From Paracyclopina nana (Eukaryota; Arthropoda; Copepoda; Cyclopoida; Cyclopettidae): 64,000 nucleotides of DNA. Positions 54,571 to 64,000 of the stretch are shown here, one piece after another (position 1 is the first letter of the stretch; the number at the start of each line of letters is the position of its first letter). The position numbers were made by a program, and so were the translations under genes. A model generated the notes under the pieces. That model saw only the letters and a list, made by a program, of their open reading frames with translations, had not been told where the DNA came from and did no database searches. The stretch covers positions 10,664,001-10,728,000 of the forward strand of contig JAGUCH010000003.1 of NCBI GenBank assembly GCA_019096065.1, in the 5' to 3' direction.

Positions 54571-55079
54571 TGCCCTGTTCATCTGCTCTACTTTTTCGTA
54601 ACTTTCTTTGCCTTAACACACAAAATAATAGTTCCCTACCCCCTCAGCAAAAATCAGGCCCCAAGAAAAATCCCTGAGAGGTCGGGAAAGATTTGAGAAC
54701 CGAGCTACTATTTTTCATCCGAGCATAGTGAGGGAATGAAAAATATGCGAGGTTCTAAAATCTAAATGGAGGATTTAGCAGATCATTTGTGCTGGCCCTA
54801 GTAGGCCGGTTTTACTTGCTGTAAGACTCATCCTTATGTTAGGACAGACTAAACCAACTTAATTTTGGAATGGTTAGCCCTTGATTAAAGAGAAATCAAA
54901 ATTAATTCAGTCAACCCTAGCTAACAAACGCTTAACTTGATCAACTCGCTTACCCGATTCGTGCTCTAATGAGTGGTCTTACACTGACGCAATGTAATTT
55001 TTGTCACTATAGAATAACGACAGTTTTCTAAGGACTGCTTTAGTTACAACTGAAATAGTCGGTGTAGATGAACAGGGCA
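54571..55079. mobile_element. Harbinger-like non-autonomous element
   Basis: Ends tgccctgttcatctgc and gtagatgaacagggca, with a TAA duplication on both sides (54568-54570, 55080-55082). It carries the ~150-bp segment shared with 31037-31190, and it matches the element at 55949-56678 in inverted orientation. 509 bp, no transposase. Confidence 0.82.
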
Positions 55080-55948
55080 TAAAATCTAGGTGGCTCAGGA
55101 GAAAACGATCTGTAAACGCATATTCGTTCTCAACGTCATTTTGCTGAAAGAACAATGGCAAACAATGCGATGTGACAAAGATCAGAACATTTTTTCGCAA
55201 TGCCCCGATTTGTCCTTTAAATATGGAAGAGAAAAACCGACCAATTTCGTGACACTCAGCATAATAATATTGCAGTACACTGACCGCAAAGTCCACAATC
55301 TAATTTCTGGTGGCAAATAAAAAAATGGCGGTAACATGCAGAAATAAAAAAATTCGTTTGCCTTGCAGGCATTTTCAGGATTTGGCACTAAAGCCATCAA
55401 AGGAAAGAGTTATGATTTCAGCCTTGGCAATTTCATATCACTACAACAAAAAACTCGTCTTCGTAAAAAGCTGATTTCGCGAGAAAAACTACGGCAAGAA
55501 AGGAAACAGTGTTCGCCGAAATTTTATGGTAATGACAGCTCGCATACACTAATTATAATGTTCACAGTAAGGCGTCTAGAGTCAGAATTTATCCACCCTT
55601 TGAGCCAAGAAAAATTGAAAATTACGCTCAGGCTTTTGACACTACATCATCAAAGTTACTATAATTTTTTGCATTGTCGTGACATTCAAACGAGCCACCA
55701 AAATGCAAAACAAAGGAGGAGGAAAATCAGCAAAAAATCAAATGTCTGCGGGGATTTGAAATATTATTCCCAACTAGGGCACAAAAAGTAGGAATTGTGT
55801 GGCTAGCTGCTAAAGCAGACATTGCATGAGCGAAGATTCCAAGTTGGCAAAAACGATACTTGAGAGATGATCATATTGAAAACAGCTATAATTTTCCGAC
55901 CAGACAGCCTTAAAAGGGTAGAGAAATGCTGATGCAAAGTCAAAATTA

Positions 55949-56678
55949 TGCCCTGTTCATCTACAATGACTATTTCAGCCATAACTAAAGCAGTGTTGCC
56001 AAAAATTGTCGTTATTCTGTGGTGACAAAAATTATCTTTTGTCGGCATAAGACCATTCGTTATCGTACAAATCAGGTAAGCGAGTTGGTCAAGTTAATCG
56101 CTTGCTAGCTAGGGTTGACTAAATCAATTTTGATTAGCCTTCGTTCAAGGGCTAGCATTCCAAACATACATTGGTTTATGCCCTGTTCATGTACCCCCCA
56201 AACTCCTTAGGAAAATGCATGAAAAACACCTCAAGGAGAGGAGAAAAATTGTCTTATGACAAGCGCCTGCTGATGCTAAAAAAATCAGATCAAATTTAAG
56301 CCAACTTGAAAGAAAACAAATCTAATTTTGGCTATTAAAAGTGCTCCACATTTTAGTCCTTTTAAATAGTTTTTAATAGTTAAATTTCATCTTTTATCAA
56401 AGAAACGTGATGAAAGATAGTTTGTTTTATACATGAACAGGGCATTAGTCTGTCCCAACATAAGGATGAGCGTTACAGCAAGTTAAGCCGGCCTGCTAGG
56501 GCCAACACATCCATTCAGCTAAGTCCACCATTTCGGGGGATTCTGTCTAAAGCTTCATTAGTTTAGTCAATCCTAGAGGCATTGCTAACATAACACCAGT
56601 TATAAATATTACATATATTAATTTGTGCAGCTTTTTTCGTAAGGTAAGGCAAAGAAAGTGGAGCAGATGAGCGGGGCA
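55949..56678. mobile_element. Harbinger-like element, inverted copy, interrupted by a second element
   Basis: Ends tgccctgttcatctac and gcagatgagcggggca. Its body is the reverse complement of much of 54571-55079 (ctttagttacaactgaaata region, gggttgactaaatcaat). It is split by the 266-bp insertion at 56179-56444. Flanks are TTA and TAA, an imperfect duplication. Confidence 0.8.
56179..56444. mobile_element. Nested Harbinger-like MITE with TTA duplication and empty site
   Basis: tgccctgttcatgtacccccc...tacatgaacagggca is a short, internally deleted relative of 53405-53814. TTA flanks it on both sides (56176-56178, 56445-56447). The sister copy at 54571-55079 has the intact site ggtttagtctgtcc, in complement near 54845. 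This proves insertion with a 3-bp duplication. Confidence 0.88.
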
Positions 56679-57739
56679 TAAAGGCTATCAGCCATAATTA
56701 TCACAAACTATTCAAAACGGCGCGGCGCCGGAAAAAATAGCGGTATATGCATTTGATATAAAGGTTGGATAATGCCTCGTGCGTTGAAATCTCCAAAAAT
56801 TAGAATTAGAGTTTCGCGTGGATTTCGGCTTGCAAAAATGATGAAGTGGAAAAAAATTTCGTGCGCGAAATTGGGCAGGTGGATTTCATAGCTTGAATAC
56901 AAGCAATGCCAAATCTTGAGAATTAATGAGAGGTTGTCGAGGATGGGTCCTTTTTTGCAATAAGACTCTTTTCCCCCAACTTTCCCGCCGTCGACCCGCT
57001 TCGTGTCAGATTTTTGACCGACCGCTCACGACGCGAATCAGTGAACGCGCAACGCTAAAAGAGTGAACACCTCCAAAAGGAACTTTTAAAAGCAAGTCAT
57101 GTGAAAACTACAGTCACACAGCTATGGAGAATAGTGAGCCCATTTTAATGCATTATTTAATTTTCGAAGCAAACTCAAATTTGCCAAGAATTAAGACTTG
57201 AACTTTTGACGTGAAGAGGCCGGCTAAAAGATTTTTTTCTAAAGCCTGACAAGTTGATTCATTGGCAAAAAATGAGCTAGAAAATTTTGAAGGGAAACTC
57301 GGTTTTTTCCCGCGAGCTTTTTGCGGCAGAATGTGAACTCGGTCAAAGACTGGGATCATCACGCGAGCCTCACCAAAAAACCAAAAGATAATCTGGGTCT
57401 CCCAAGCAAAAAGTGGCATTATGAAAAAAGGCTTTTGTCTTGGCTGACGTCTACAATATTACAGAGTTGTCTGTCTGCCTCACGAGTCAATTTCCTAGAA
57501 ATGTGCTCTACATTTTGCTTACAGGTCATCTCATCTTCATCAGGGATGCATTTCAGTGATAGAACACACTTGATATCAAGGTAACTTTTACATGATTGGA
57601 GGGCGGGCCGAAGGCCCGCCCTCCACATTTCGCTGTGACCTATGTCACTCCCCAGTTTTTAGCCAGGAAACTGCACCAGGAAACCAAACCAGGATATCGA
57701 CCAGGAAGTAAATTGCAATCCAGAAAAAACCAGAAAAAT

Positions 57740-57812
57740 AACTGCCTGTTGTGGGATTTGAACCTGGGTCTGACTGCATTGCAATCAGACACTCTGTCAC
57801 TGAGCCACCAAA
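57740..57812 (-). other. tRNA-Cys-like segment in repeat unit 1
   Basis: On the minus strand, box A reads tggctcagtgacagagtg and box B ggttcaaatcc. The arm between resembles tRNA-Cys (tctga-ttgcaa...tcaga), with a few extra bases in the loop. The T and acceptor stems are imperfect, so this is a tRNA-derived (SINE-like) head, not a normal tRNA gene. Confidence 0.55.
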
Positions 57813-58223
57813 GCATCACATAAAATTTACTTCTCTGATCAGCATTATCAATGAAAAAGTTGAAGTTGAGCAAATTTTTAGGATTGCCTGTACCCCAAGC
57901 AAATTTTGTATGTTGGCCGCATTCTGCCCAGTGGCCGTAGGCCTCTGGGCAGAATATGGCAGTTACTGTTTTTAAAGATAAAGATGGGATTTAAACCTTC
58001 ATCCCATTAAACACAAACAGCAATGCTATATACAATTTGATTGATGCATATTATTGGGAGCGGGCAAAAGGCCCGCCCCTACTCAATTTTTTATGAGGGC
58101 GGGCCGTAGGCCCGCCCTCCACATTTCCCTGTGACCTATGTCACTCCCCAGTTTTTAGCCAGGAAACTGCACCAGGATATCGACCAGGAAGTAAACTGTT
58201 ATTCAGAAAAAGACAAAAAATGT

Positions 58224-58294
58224 TTGCCTATACCGGGATTTGAACCTGGATTGGACTGCATTGCAATCTAACAATCTGTCACTGAGCCATCAGA
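58224..58294 (-). other. tRNA-like segment in repeat unit 2
   Basis: Same arrangement as the first unit: box A tggctcagtgacagattg, box B ggttcaaatcc, with several substitutions in the anticodon arm. It lies at the same offset from its upstream hairpin. Confidence 0.5.
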
Positions 58295-59570
58295 ACATCA
58301 TACAATTTTTCAAACTCTGCAGTATCATTCATAGCAAAAGTTGAACAAATGTTTTGGATTGCCCCTACACCAAACAAATTATTCAGTAATATTCGGGCAA
58401 TATTTGTGGGAGCGGGCAGAAGAAGACCCGCCCTCCACATTTCACTGTGACATATATTGCTCCCCTGTTTGAAAATGGAAACAACAAAAACCAATGACCC
58501 ACCATGATTCCTTTGTATGCTTCTTCTCTGATATTATATGCTTTTTGCAACAAGGACATTTTAAGAAGAGCAATATTTGGGCAGTGTAAGTGAGAGCGGG
58601 CCAAAGGCCCGCCCATTCTCATTATTTTTGGGAGGGAGGGCTCTCATAACTCAAACTGCAATACTATCAACAAATTGATTGAAGCACATTATTGGGAGTG
58701 GGCAAAAGGCCTGCCCTCCACATTTCACTGTGACTTGTGTTGCTCCCCTGTTTGAAACAAGAAGCTGTACAAAAACCAATCAGGCACCATGATTCCTTTG
58801 TATATGTGATGTTTCTAGTTTGATATTAAGTGCTTTTTGAAAATACAAAATTTTAAGAAGAGCAATAGGCAGGAAATATTAGTTGGAGCGGATCAAAAAC
58901 CCGCCCACTCTAATTATTTTTGGGAGGCTGGGCCCTCATAACTCAAACTGCTATCAACAAAGTTATTGAAGCATATTATTGAGAGTGGGCAAAAGGCCTG
59001 CCCCCTCTCCCTTCCCAATGCATCTCTGTCCTGTCTATCCAAGGAGTGTGTGTTCTAACAATCGATCCAAGTAGTATCCCTCTTGTTGATCCAAGGACTG
59101 TACAAGTAGTTGATCCAAGTAGGATGTTTATTGCAGTTTTGAGTTTTTGGGATAAGTTTCAAATCCCCTCTTTGGAAAAAGAAACACTACCACATTCAGC
59201 ACAGAGGCCTACAGCCTCTTGTGCAATTTCAGCAAAATGTCAAGGGCAGGCCTTCAGTCTGACTTCCAAAAGAAGGACCCAGATCATGACCAACAAAACA
59301 TTTCAGGAACATGGCCTACTGGTATGACTGACCCAGAACATAGCATGACAGGGACCAACTACTATTCTATTATTCTAACATACTAAGTTGGGGCTCATTT
59401 GTGTAACCTAACTGACTTGTGACTTAACTAGCTTGGGCTGACTTGGTTAAACACAAACTACTTAGGAATGACTTGGGTAGCCAAGCCTTATTAAGCTTCA
59501 CCTTGTGCAGCCACTTAAGGAGTGACTTGAGTCACCATTTCTGACTTTGGAAACCATAGCTGAATTGAGG

Positions 59571-59615
59571 AGCAATGGATTACTTGGATAATGGTTATCC
59601 AAGTAATCCATTGCT
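59571..59615. other. Perfect 21-bp hairpin
   Basis: Arms 59571-59591 and 59595-59615 are exact complements around a 3-nt loop (tgg). It sits between the gacttg and gatccaag fields. Confidence 0.85.
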
Positions 59616-60429
59616 GACTTAGATTTACCAAGACATAGGTAAATTTTGGGCAGCCAGGTCCAAGAACTGACTAAAATCTATTAGAACAGTTGGGACTCCT
59701 TCCCTTGGATTCACAATGGATCGTCCATGGATAGACTACGACAAATTGGCCTCTCATGGACAAAATAAATCGTTCTTGGATCAATTACTTTTACAGATAA
59801 TCCATGGATCATCATTGGATCGACAATCAGAACACACAGGCCGTAGATCGACCAGGACAGACATATATTGGGTTCGACAAGAAATACCAACTCACATAAA
59901 AAGCCATTTCCGCAATCTCTAGAAATTCCACCAATTGGCCAAATTCTCATTTCAAGACCAATTTTCAGCATCTTATTTTTGAATGACTTCTTGGCTATCA
60001 AAAGTGCCCAAAGTAGTAGATATTGACAAATAAGATGAAATTTTGCCTTAAAAATAAATTTTTCTTGGATATAGTCCATTTTTGGAGAAAAAGAAGAACA
60101 GTTTGGCCATTTTGAGGCAATCAAGATATTGTGACAAAAAAATAACCAAGACACCATTTCAGGATAATCAATTGAAATTGGGCCTGGAAATTTATGGAAT
60201 GAGGAGATATGATAAGACTGTTTTTAGCTTAGGGCTATAAGAAAAAGATTTTGAAATACTGTCTCAAATGTAGCTATACTTTTGCTGCAAGAGTCAAAAT
60301 TCAGTTGCTGAGCACTTTCTCCAGCCATGGTAGTCTCTTTTGCCAGTCTATCCAAGGATAGTCTGTTCTGCCAGTCTATCCAAGGACAGAATGTTTTTGT
60401 CAATACAGGGACAGTTTGTTGCTGCATTC

Positions 60430-60522
60430 TAACAATGTACAGGGTGCAGCGCCAAAAATGCAATTGTGCAACAGCCAATTCGGCCAGTTTCTTTACTACT
60501 TCTGAGCAGCCCGCTGTGTGTA
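60430..60522. mobile_element. Palindromic MITE family, single half-unit (copy 3)
   Basis: The words tgtacagggtgcagcgccaa, aatgcaattgtgcaacagcc, attcggccag and gagcagcccgctg match the half-unit of the MITEs at 20.0 and 24.6 kb. Only one half is present. Confidence 0.7.
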
Positions 60523-61935
60523 GGGGCTCCTATCCTAGGATCTAATATGGACCTGGACTAGAAACTACTGTGATGCACCTGGACTAGCATCTACACTGGA
60601 CCCGGAATTGAATCTACTGCCACAACGTACCAGGAATAGAAACTACTGTGACAGAACTGGAATAGGATCTACTGTGTAACATAACAGGAATAGCATCTAC
60701 AGACCTGTACTTACATCTACTACAAAGACAGAAAAGGAATAGAATCCACTAGAACAAAAACTAGGCCAGCAAAGTTAGTAATACATCAGGTAGATAAATC
60801 AGCTAAGTGATTAAGGTCATGACAAATAAGATATATTGAAGTATGCAACAAGTCCTAGAAGTCTTGGCCATGTTTTTCAGTCAGGAAGAACTTTGGCATA
60901 AAAAGTCATAGTCTAATAAGTAAAACACAAGTCTTGAACTTATAGGCAAGTCTTGGAGTTATAGGCAAGCCCTTAAGTTTTGGCCAAATCCTGAAGTATT
61001 GGCCAAGTCCTGAAATTTTGGTAAGTCCTGAAGTTTCAACTAAGTCCTAAGTATTGGCTAAGTCTTGAAGCTAGAGACAAGTCCTGAAGTATTGGCCAAG
61101 TTCTGAAGTTAAGGTAAATCCTGAAGTTAAAAGCAAGTCTTGAAGTGAGAGGCAAGTCCTTAAGGTTCAGCCAAGTCCTAAAGTCCAAATCTTGAATGTA
61201 GTGGCCAAGTCCTGAAGTCCAAATCTTGAATGTTTTGGCCAAGTCCTGAAGTATCAGCTAGGTTGTAAAGTAAATTGCATTTCAGCTTTGGTTTCAACAA
61301 ATTCAGAGTATTAGGTCAGCCTAAATTCTATTATGGCATGCATTAGCAATTGTTTAAATCCCAAGTCTGGTAAAGATGCTGTTCCTGGTCTGTCACAGTA
61401 GTTTCTATTCCTGTACTGTCACAGTAGATCCTATTCCTGCTCTGTTATGGAGTAGATTCTATTCCGGTATCGTCACAGTAGTTCCTATTCTAGCTCTGTC
61501 ATGGAGTAGACTCTATTCCATTACCGTCACATTAGTTTCTAGCACAGTATGTTCTGGTAGGTCCTATTCCAGCTTCTTGAGTACAGTTTTTGGAGCCGCA
61601 TGCTTTTCTAGCTTTCAATCCAAGTTTGATCCGTTTTTTGGTGCAGGGACAATCAGATTTGTCAGGCTATCCAGTCACAGTTTGAAATACTTGACCCAAG
61701 TCCTGCTAAGTCAGAGTAGTCGATCCAAGGACTATCCATTTCATTGATCCAAGGACAGTTTGTCTTCAAAGTTAATCCAGGGACTATGAGTTATGTCTAT
61801 CCAAGGGCAATCCGTTGGAGTATTCCAAGTACAGTATGTCTTAGTTGATCCAAGCACAGCTGCCCGATAGTTGGTCCTGGCTCTAGCAAACAGTTGGTCC
61901 TGGTCTGAGTTTGTCTCAGTTGATCCATGCATAGG

Positions 61936-62714
61936 ACACAGGTCTTCTTAATATTAGCATATTTGAACCTGAGTGCAACTACTAGTTCAACTGTACATCA
62001 GAGAGAGTGGCAATCTTGGCAAGCTGAGCCCGCCAAAATTTGCCAAGGTCAAACTTATTTACTTGGTGAAGTGGAGTGACAGATTTCCTTAAAATTGCAC
62101 CACCTATGACTTCGACCATTTTCAACCTTTGCAATCTGCTCAGCAATGTGCGTTGGATGATTGCCGCTCTGTCATATAATAAAGTTGAACTATTAACTAC
62201 ACATGTGACTCAGCTCCATTTAAAAGTGAAGGTTGCTGAATGAAAAAGCTTTGTGATATGAAGCATGCTTTCCATTTTTTTTATTAAAATAAAGGGCTAT
62301 ACTTTCAAATATTTCCGTAGGCCCGCCCTCCGCTGTCCATTTATGGACGCCTTTACCTAGTTTCTATAGTTTGTAATAGCATTTAGCTCAGCTGTATTTT
62401 TTTCTTAAATTAAGGCCCGGTTCACCCACAAATTAATTTATTACTGAACAGAGATAAGTTCAGGCTTTTTGGCTAAATATTTTTAATTTGCCTTAATTTT
62501 ATAGTTCAAAGAAAAAATGTAAAAAAGTTGTTTTGTCCCCTCTCAAATTGGCAAATATCAGTGTAATTTTGCTCAAAATAACGCCATAATTTTGTAGGTG
62601 AACCGAGCCTAAGTTTTGCGGAAAAAAGGCAGCAATACACCTATATACTGTGGGTTACTTAGTTAAAAAAAGAAACTAATTGGGAGCAATTTTTGGATTG
62701 TTTCAGGTGACAGA
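61936..62714. other. Gap before the methyltransferase gene
   Basis: It contains a last copy of the ccgtaggcccgccctcc word (62315-62331) and a TIR element (62414-62609). No gene is seen. The acceptor tgtttcag at 62706 suggests a leader intron for the next gene. Confidence 0.5.
62414..62609. mobile_element. Harbinger-like MITE
   Basis: Ends ggcccggttcacccacaaat and attttgtaggtgaaccgagcc, flanked by a perfect TAA duplication (62411-62413, 62610-62612). Inner words match 27287-27496. 196 bp. Confidence 0.8.
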
Positions 62715-64000
62715 ATGATCCCTGCAGCCATTCAACGCAATTCTGTGATAGTGCTATGCATGCTCTTTGGTGTTGTCAACCTGTTGGTATTCCTCAACCA
62801 CTCGTCTCAGCAGCTGTCAACAGCTGTGCTGAGCAGGCCATCCATCTTTGGCCAAGGCATCATCGATAATTATGATCAAGACGTAAATGACGACGCTTCA
62901 GACAGTGGAACCAACGAATTGGACGGCTGTTACCACGTCTACTTGGACGTGGGCTCAAACATTGGCAACCAAGTGAGTAGTGTCAACTGTTTCCATATGA
63001 ACCTTAATTATATTTATATACATATAGAAAGAGAGAGAGAGTGGTCGGGCAAGCCTACTTTTTTTGCTCTGACATAAACTGGTTTATGAAAAACAGCCCA
63101 GGAGCTGAGCTTGATGAAAATTAAAACTAAGGGGACAAGTCATTAACTTCGACACCATAGTTGGTTTTTACCTAGACACCATTTGTTTAGCTAAATATTT
63201 TAACTGAGACAATGAAGGGTCTTTAATCTGTGGCGCTAAAGTTGTTTTATTTTTCAGATAGGAAACATTGAGTTTGATTTTTTGTTTGATTCCAGACATA
63301 ATTGCTTGATAAACATAATTGGTATTGGGGAACAAAAGCGATTTTCACTGTGCCCCAAAATTGCTTTTGCGTGGACTCTACATTTCTTAAGATATAAAAA
63401 GCTGGCTGAACTTTTTAAATCACAGTTGCTCAAAAATTAAACACTCTCTTTTCTTAACTGAGACCCTATGCATTGTTTGCATTTATAAGCAATATCTGTT
63501 TAAATTAGGACCCAAGCAGCTTAAACTCAGATGCCATAACTTTCCAACTCAAATACTAGTAGTTCGAATTTAGATCCAGGCAAAGAACGGATACAATGAA
63601 AAGATGGCCAAGTTTATCTCGACATCACGAAAAGTGTCTGAGAAGAATTTGCGCCCCGGCCGCTACTACAATTTATCACGTCTCAATCATGAGCATTAAT
63701 CACACAGATAATTAATTGAAGCTGTTTGCAGGTTCGGAAGCTCTACGAGCCCCACTTGTTCATAAAGGCGGGGATCCTGGAGGTGTTTGATCGCTTTTTC
63801 GGGCCCGTCGATTCGCGCCATTTGGGCGGCGTTTGTGCCATAGGCTTCGAGCCGAATCCCCGACACACGCAAGTGTTGGAAAGCGTCCAGTCTGCGTACG
63901 CTCAATGCGGCTGGAGAGCCAAGTTTTTCACCAAAACCGCCGCAGCGCATTCCTACGGCTTGGCCACGTTCTACTCGGACGATAACGAGGCGCAGAACGA
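62715..64000 (+). CDS. FkbM-like methyltransferase domain protein, 5' part
   Basis: Exon 1 is 62715-62972 and exon 2 runs from 63732 past the window end. The N-terminus MIPAAIQRNSVIVLCMLFGVVNLLVFLNHSS is a signal-anchor, so the protein is likely a type II Golgi/ER membrane protein. After an acidic linker, YHVYLDVGSNIGNQVRKL is the SAM-binding motif I of FkbM-type methyltransferases (xDVGSNxG). CAIGFEPNPRHTQVLESV is the second conserved motif (GFEPNP), and AAHSYGLATFYSD follows as in the family. Substrate is unknown; FkbM enzymes methylate oxygen atoms on small molecules or sugars. A 759-base intron separates the exons. The start follows an acceptor-like site and is the first ATG. Confidence 0.8.

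Larger units (their letters stand above)
51877..57597. other. Gene-poor repeat-rich region
   Basis: No recognisable gene on either strand. From 53.4 kb on it is mostly TIR elements and their duplicates. The 51.9-53.4 kb part is plain AT-rich DNA with a short ggttaggttagg at 52544-52555. A 142-codon frame at 55363-55791, lying between two inverted element copies, is not supported as a gene. Confidence 0.5.
57598..59000. repeat. Tandem array of GC-hairpin units with tRNA-like segments
   Basis: Irregular units of ~190-480 bp start with a ggcc-N3-ggcc hairpin followed by tccacatttc(a/g)ctgtgac and ctcccc(a/t)g. Hairpins lie at 57598-57624, 57921-57955, 58059-58078, 58095-58119, near 58415, 58592-58613, 58700 and 58885, with decreasing perfection. 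The first two units also contain a tRNA-like segment. Confidence 0.8.
59001..61935. repeat. Fields of degenerate short words (cryptic satellite block)
   Basis: Successive fields: gatccaag-type words (59040-59130, complement at 59705-59890); gacttg words (59395-59560); ggaatag-aatctact words (60540-60745); aagtcctgaagt words (60840-61260); their partner cctattcctg-tctgtcacagtag (61375-61575); and gatccaag-gacagt again (61695-61935). Spacing within a field varies, so these are not simple tandem repeats. No gene is seen. Confidence 0.75.

Noticed and set aside
55363-55791. 142-codon frame between two inverted TIR elements
   Set aside because: Composition is basic and low-complexity, there is no recognisable domain and no codon bias like nearby genes. 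Possible chance frame in AT-rich DNA.

Overview
The window reads as arthropod nuclear DNA, most likely from a crustacean or another non-dipteran arthropod. This is inferred from a cuticle-type secreted protein whose signal peptide is split by an intron after four codons, arthropod-like EF-1alpha, many very short (50-60 nt) GT-AG introns, and a mitochondrial NAD(P) transhydrogenase. No species can be named from sequence alone. I see no convincing viral or LTR element. All gene models come from reading frames and splice signals; I checked that exon lengths and phases add up for the multi-exon models.

Layout. 1-1270: 3' end of an ankyrin-type ZU5/UPA gene (+). 2694-4249: EF-1alpha (+), with a 5'UTR intron. 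6552-8129: NADP isocitrate dehydrogenase (-), divergent from the transhydrogenase NNT (+, 8926-12847). 13100-14733: class-3 (DAG-lipase-like) lipase (+). 14834-16657 (-) and 17775-20752 (+): two head-to-head paralogues of a family I do not recognise. 21777-24506: GOLD-domain protein (+). 24979-25520: cuticular protein (-). 25.5-32.4 kb: gene-poor and repeat-bearing. 32394-34369: atypical 7TM receptor (+). 36057-38791: coiled-coil protein (-). 39315-40577: small heat-shock protein (+). 42583-47712: SMP-C2-C1 membrane-contact lipid-transfer protein resembling C2CD2/TMEM24 (+). 48110-49665: second coiled-coil protein (-). 49842-50240: small unknown protein (+) with a truncated tandem copy. 50978-51876: PGAP2 (-). 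52-62.6 kb: no recognisable gene, dense in repeats. 62715-64000: 5' part of an FkbM-like methyltransferase gene (+).

Functional links. IDH and NNT both make mitochondrial NADPH and share one ~800 bp divergent intergenic region. The IDH protein carries both an N-terminal presequence-like segment and a C-terminal AKL tripeptide. The remaining genes look like ordinary unlinked housekeeping or cell-biology genes.

Repeats are the most distinctive content. (1) A PIF/Harbinger-like family of non-autonomous elements has termini reading gttca(t/c)ctac and 3-bp target duplications, with nested copies and an empty site present in the same window. (2) An ~860 bp segment is present twice in inverted orientation, 9 kb apart. 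(3) A MITE family is built of inverted half-units joined at a perfect 28-bp palindrome. (4) A TA-flanked mariner-like MITE and an insertion flanked by TTTAAA lie in introns. (5) A block at 57.6-62.3 kb combines GC hairpins of the form ggcc-N3-ggcc, tRNA-like segments, and successive fields of degenerate short words on both strands. I think this block is the part most likely to be undescribed.
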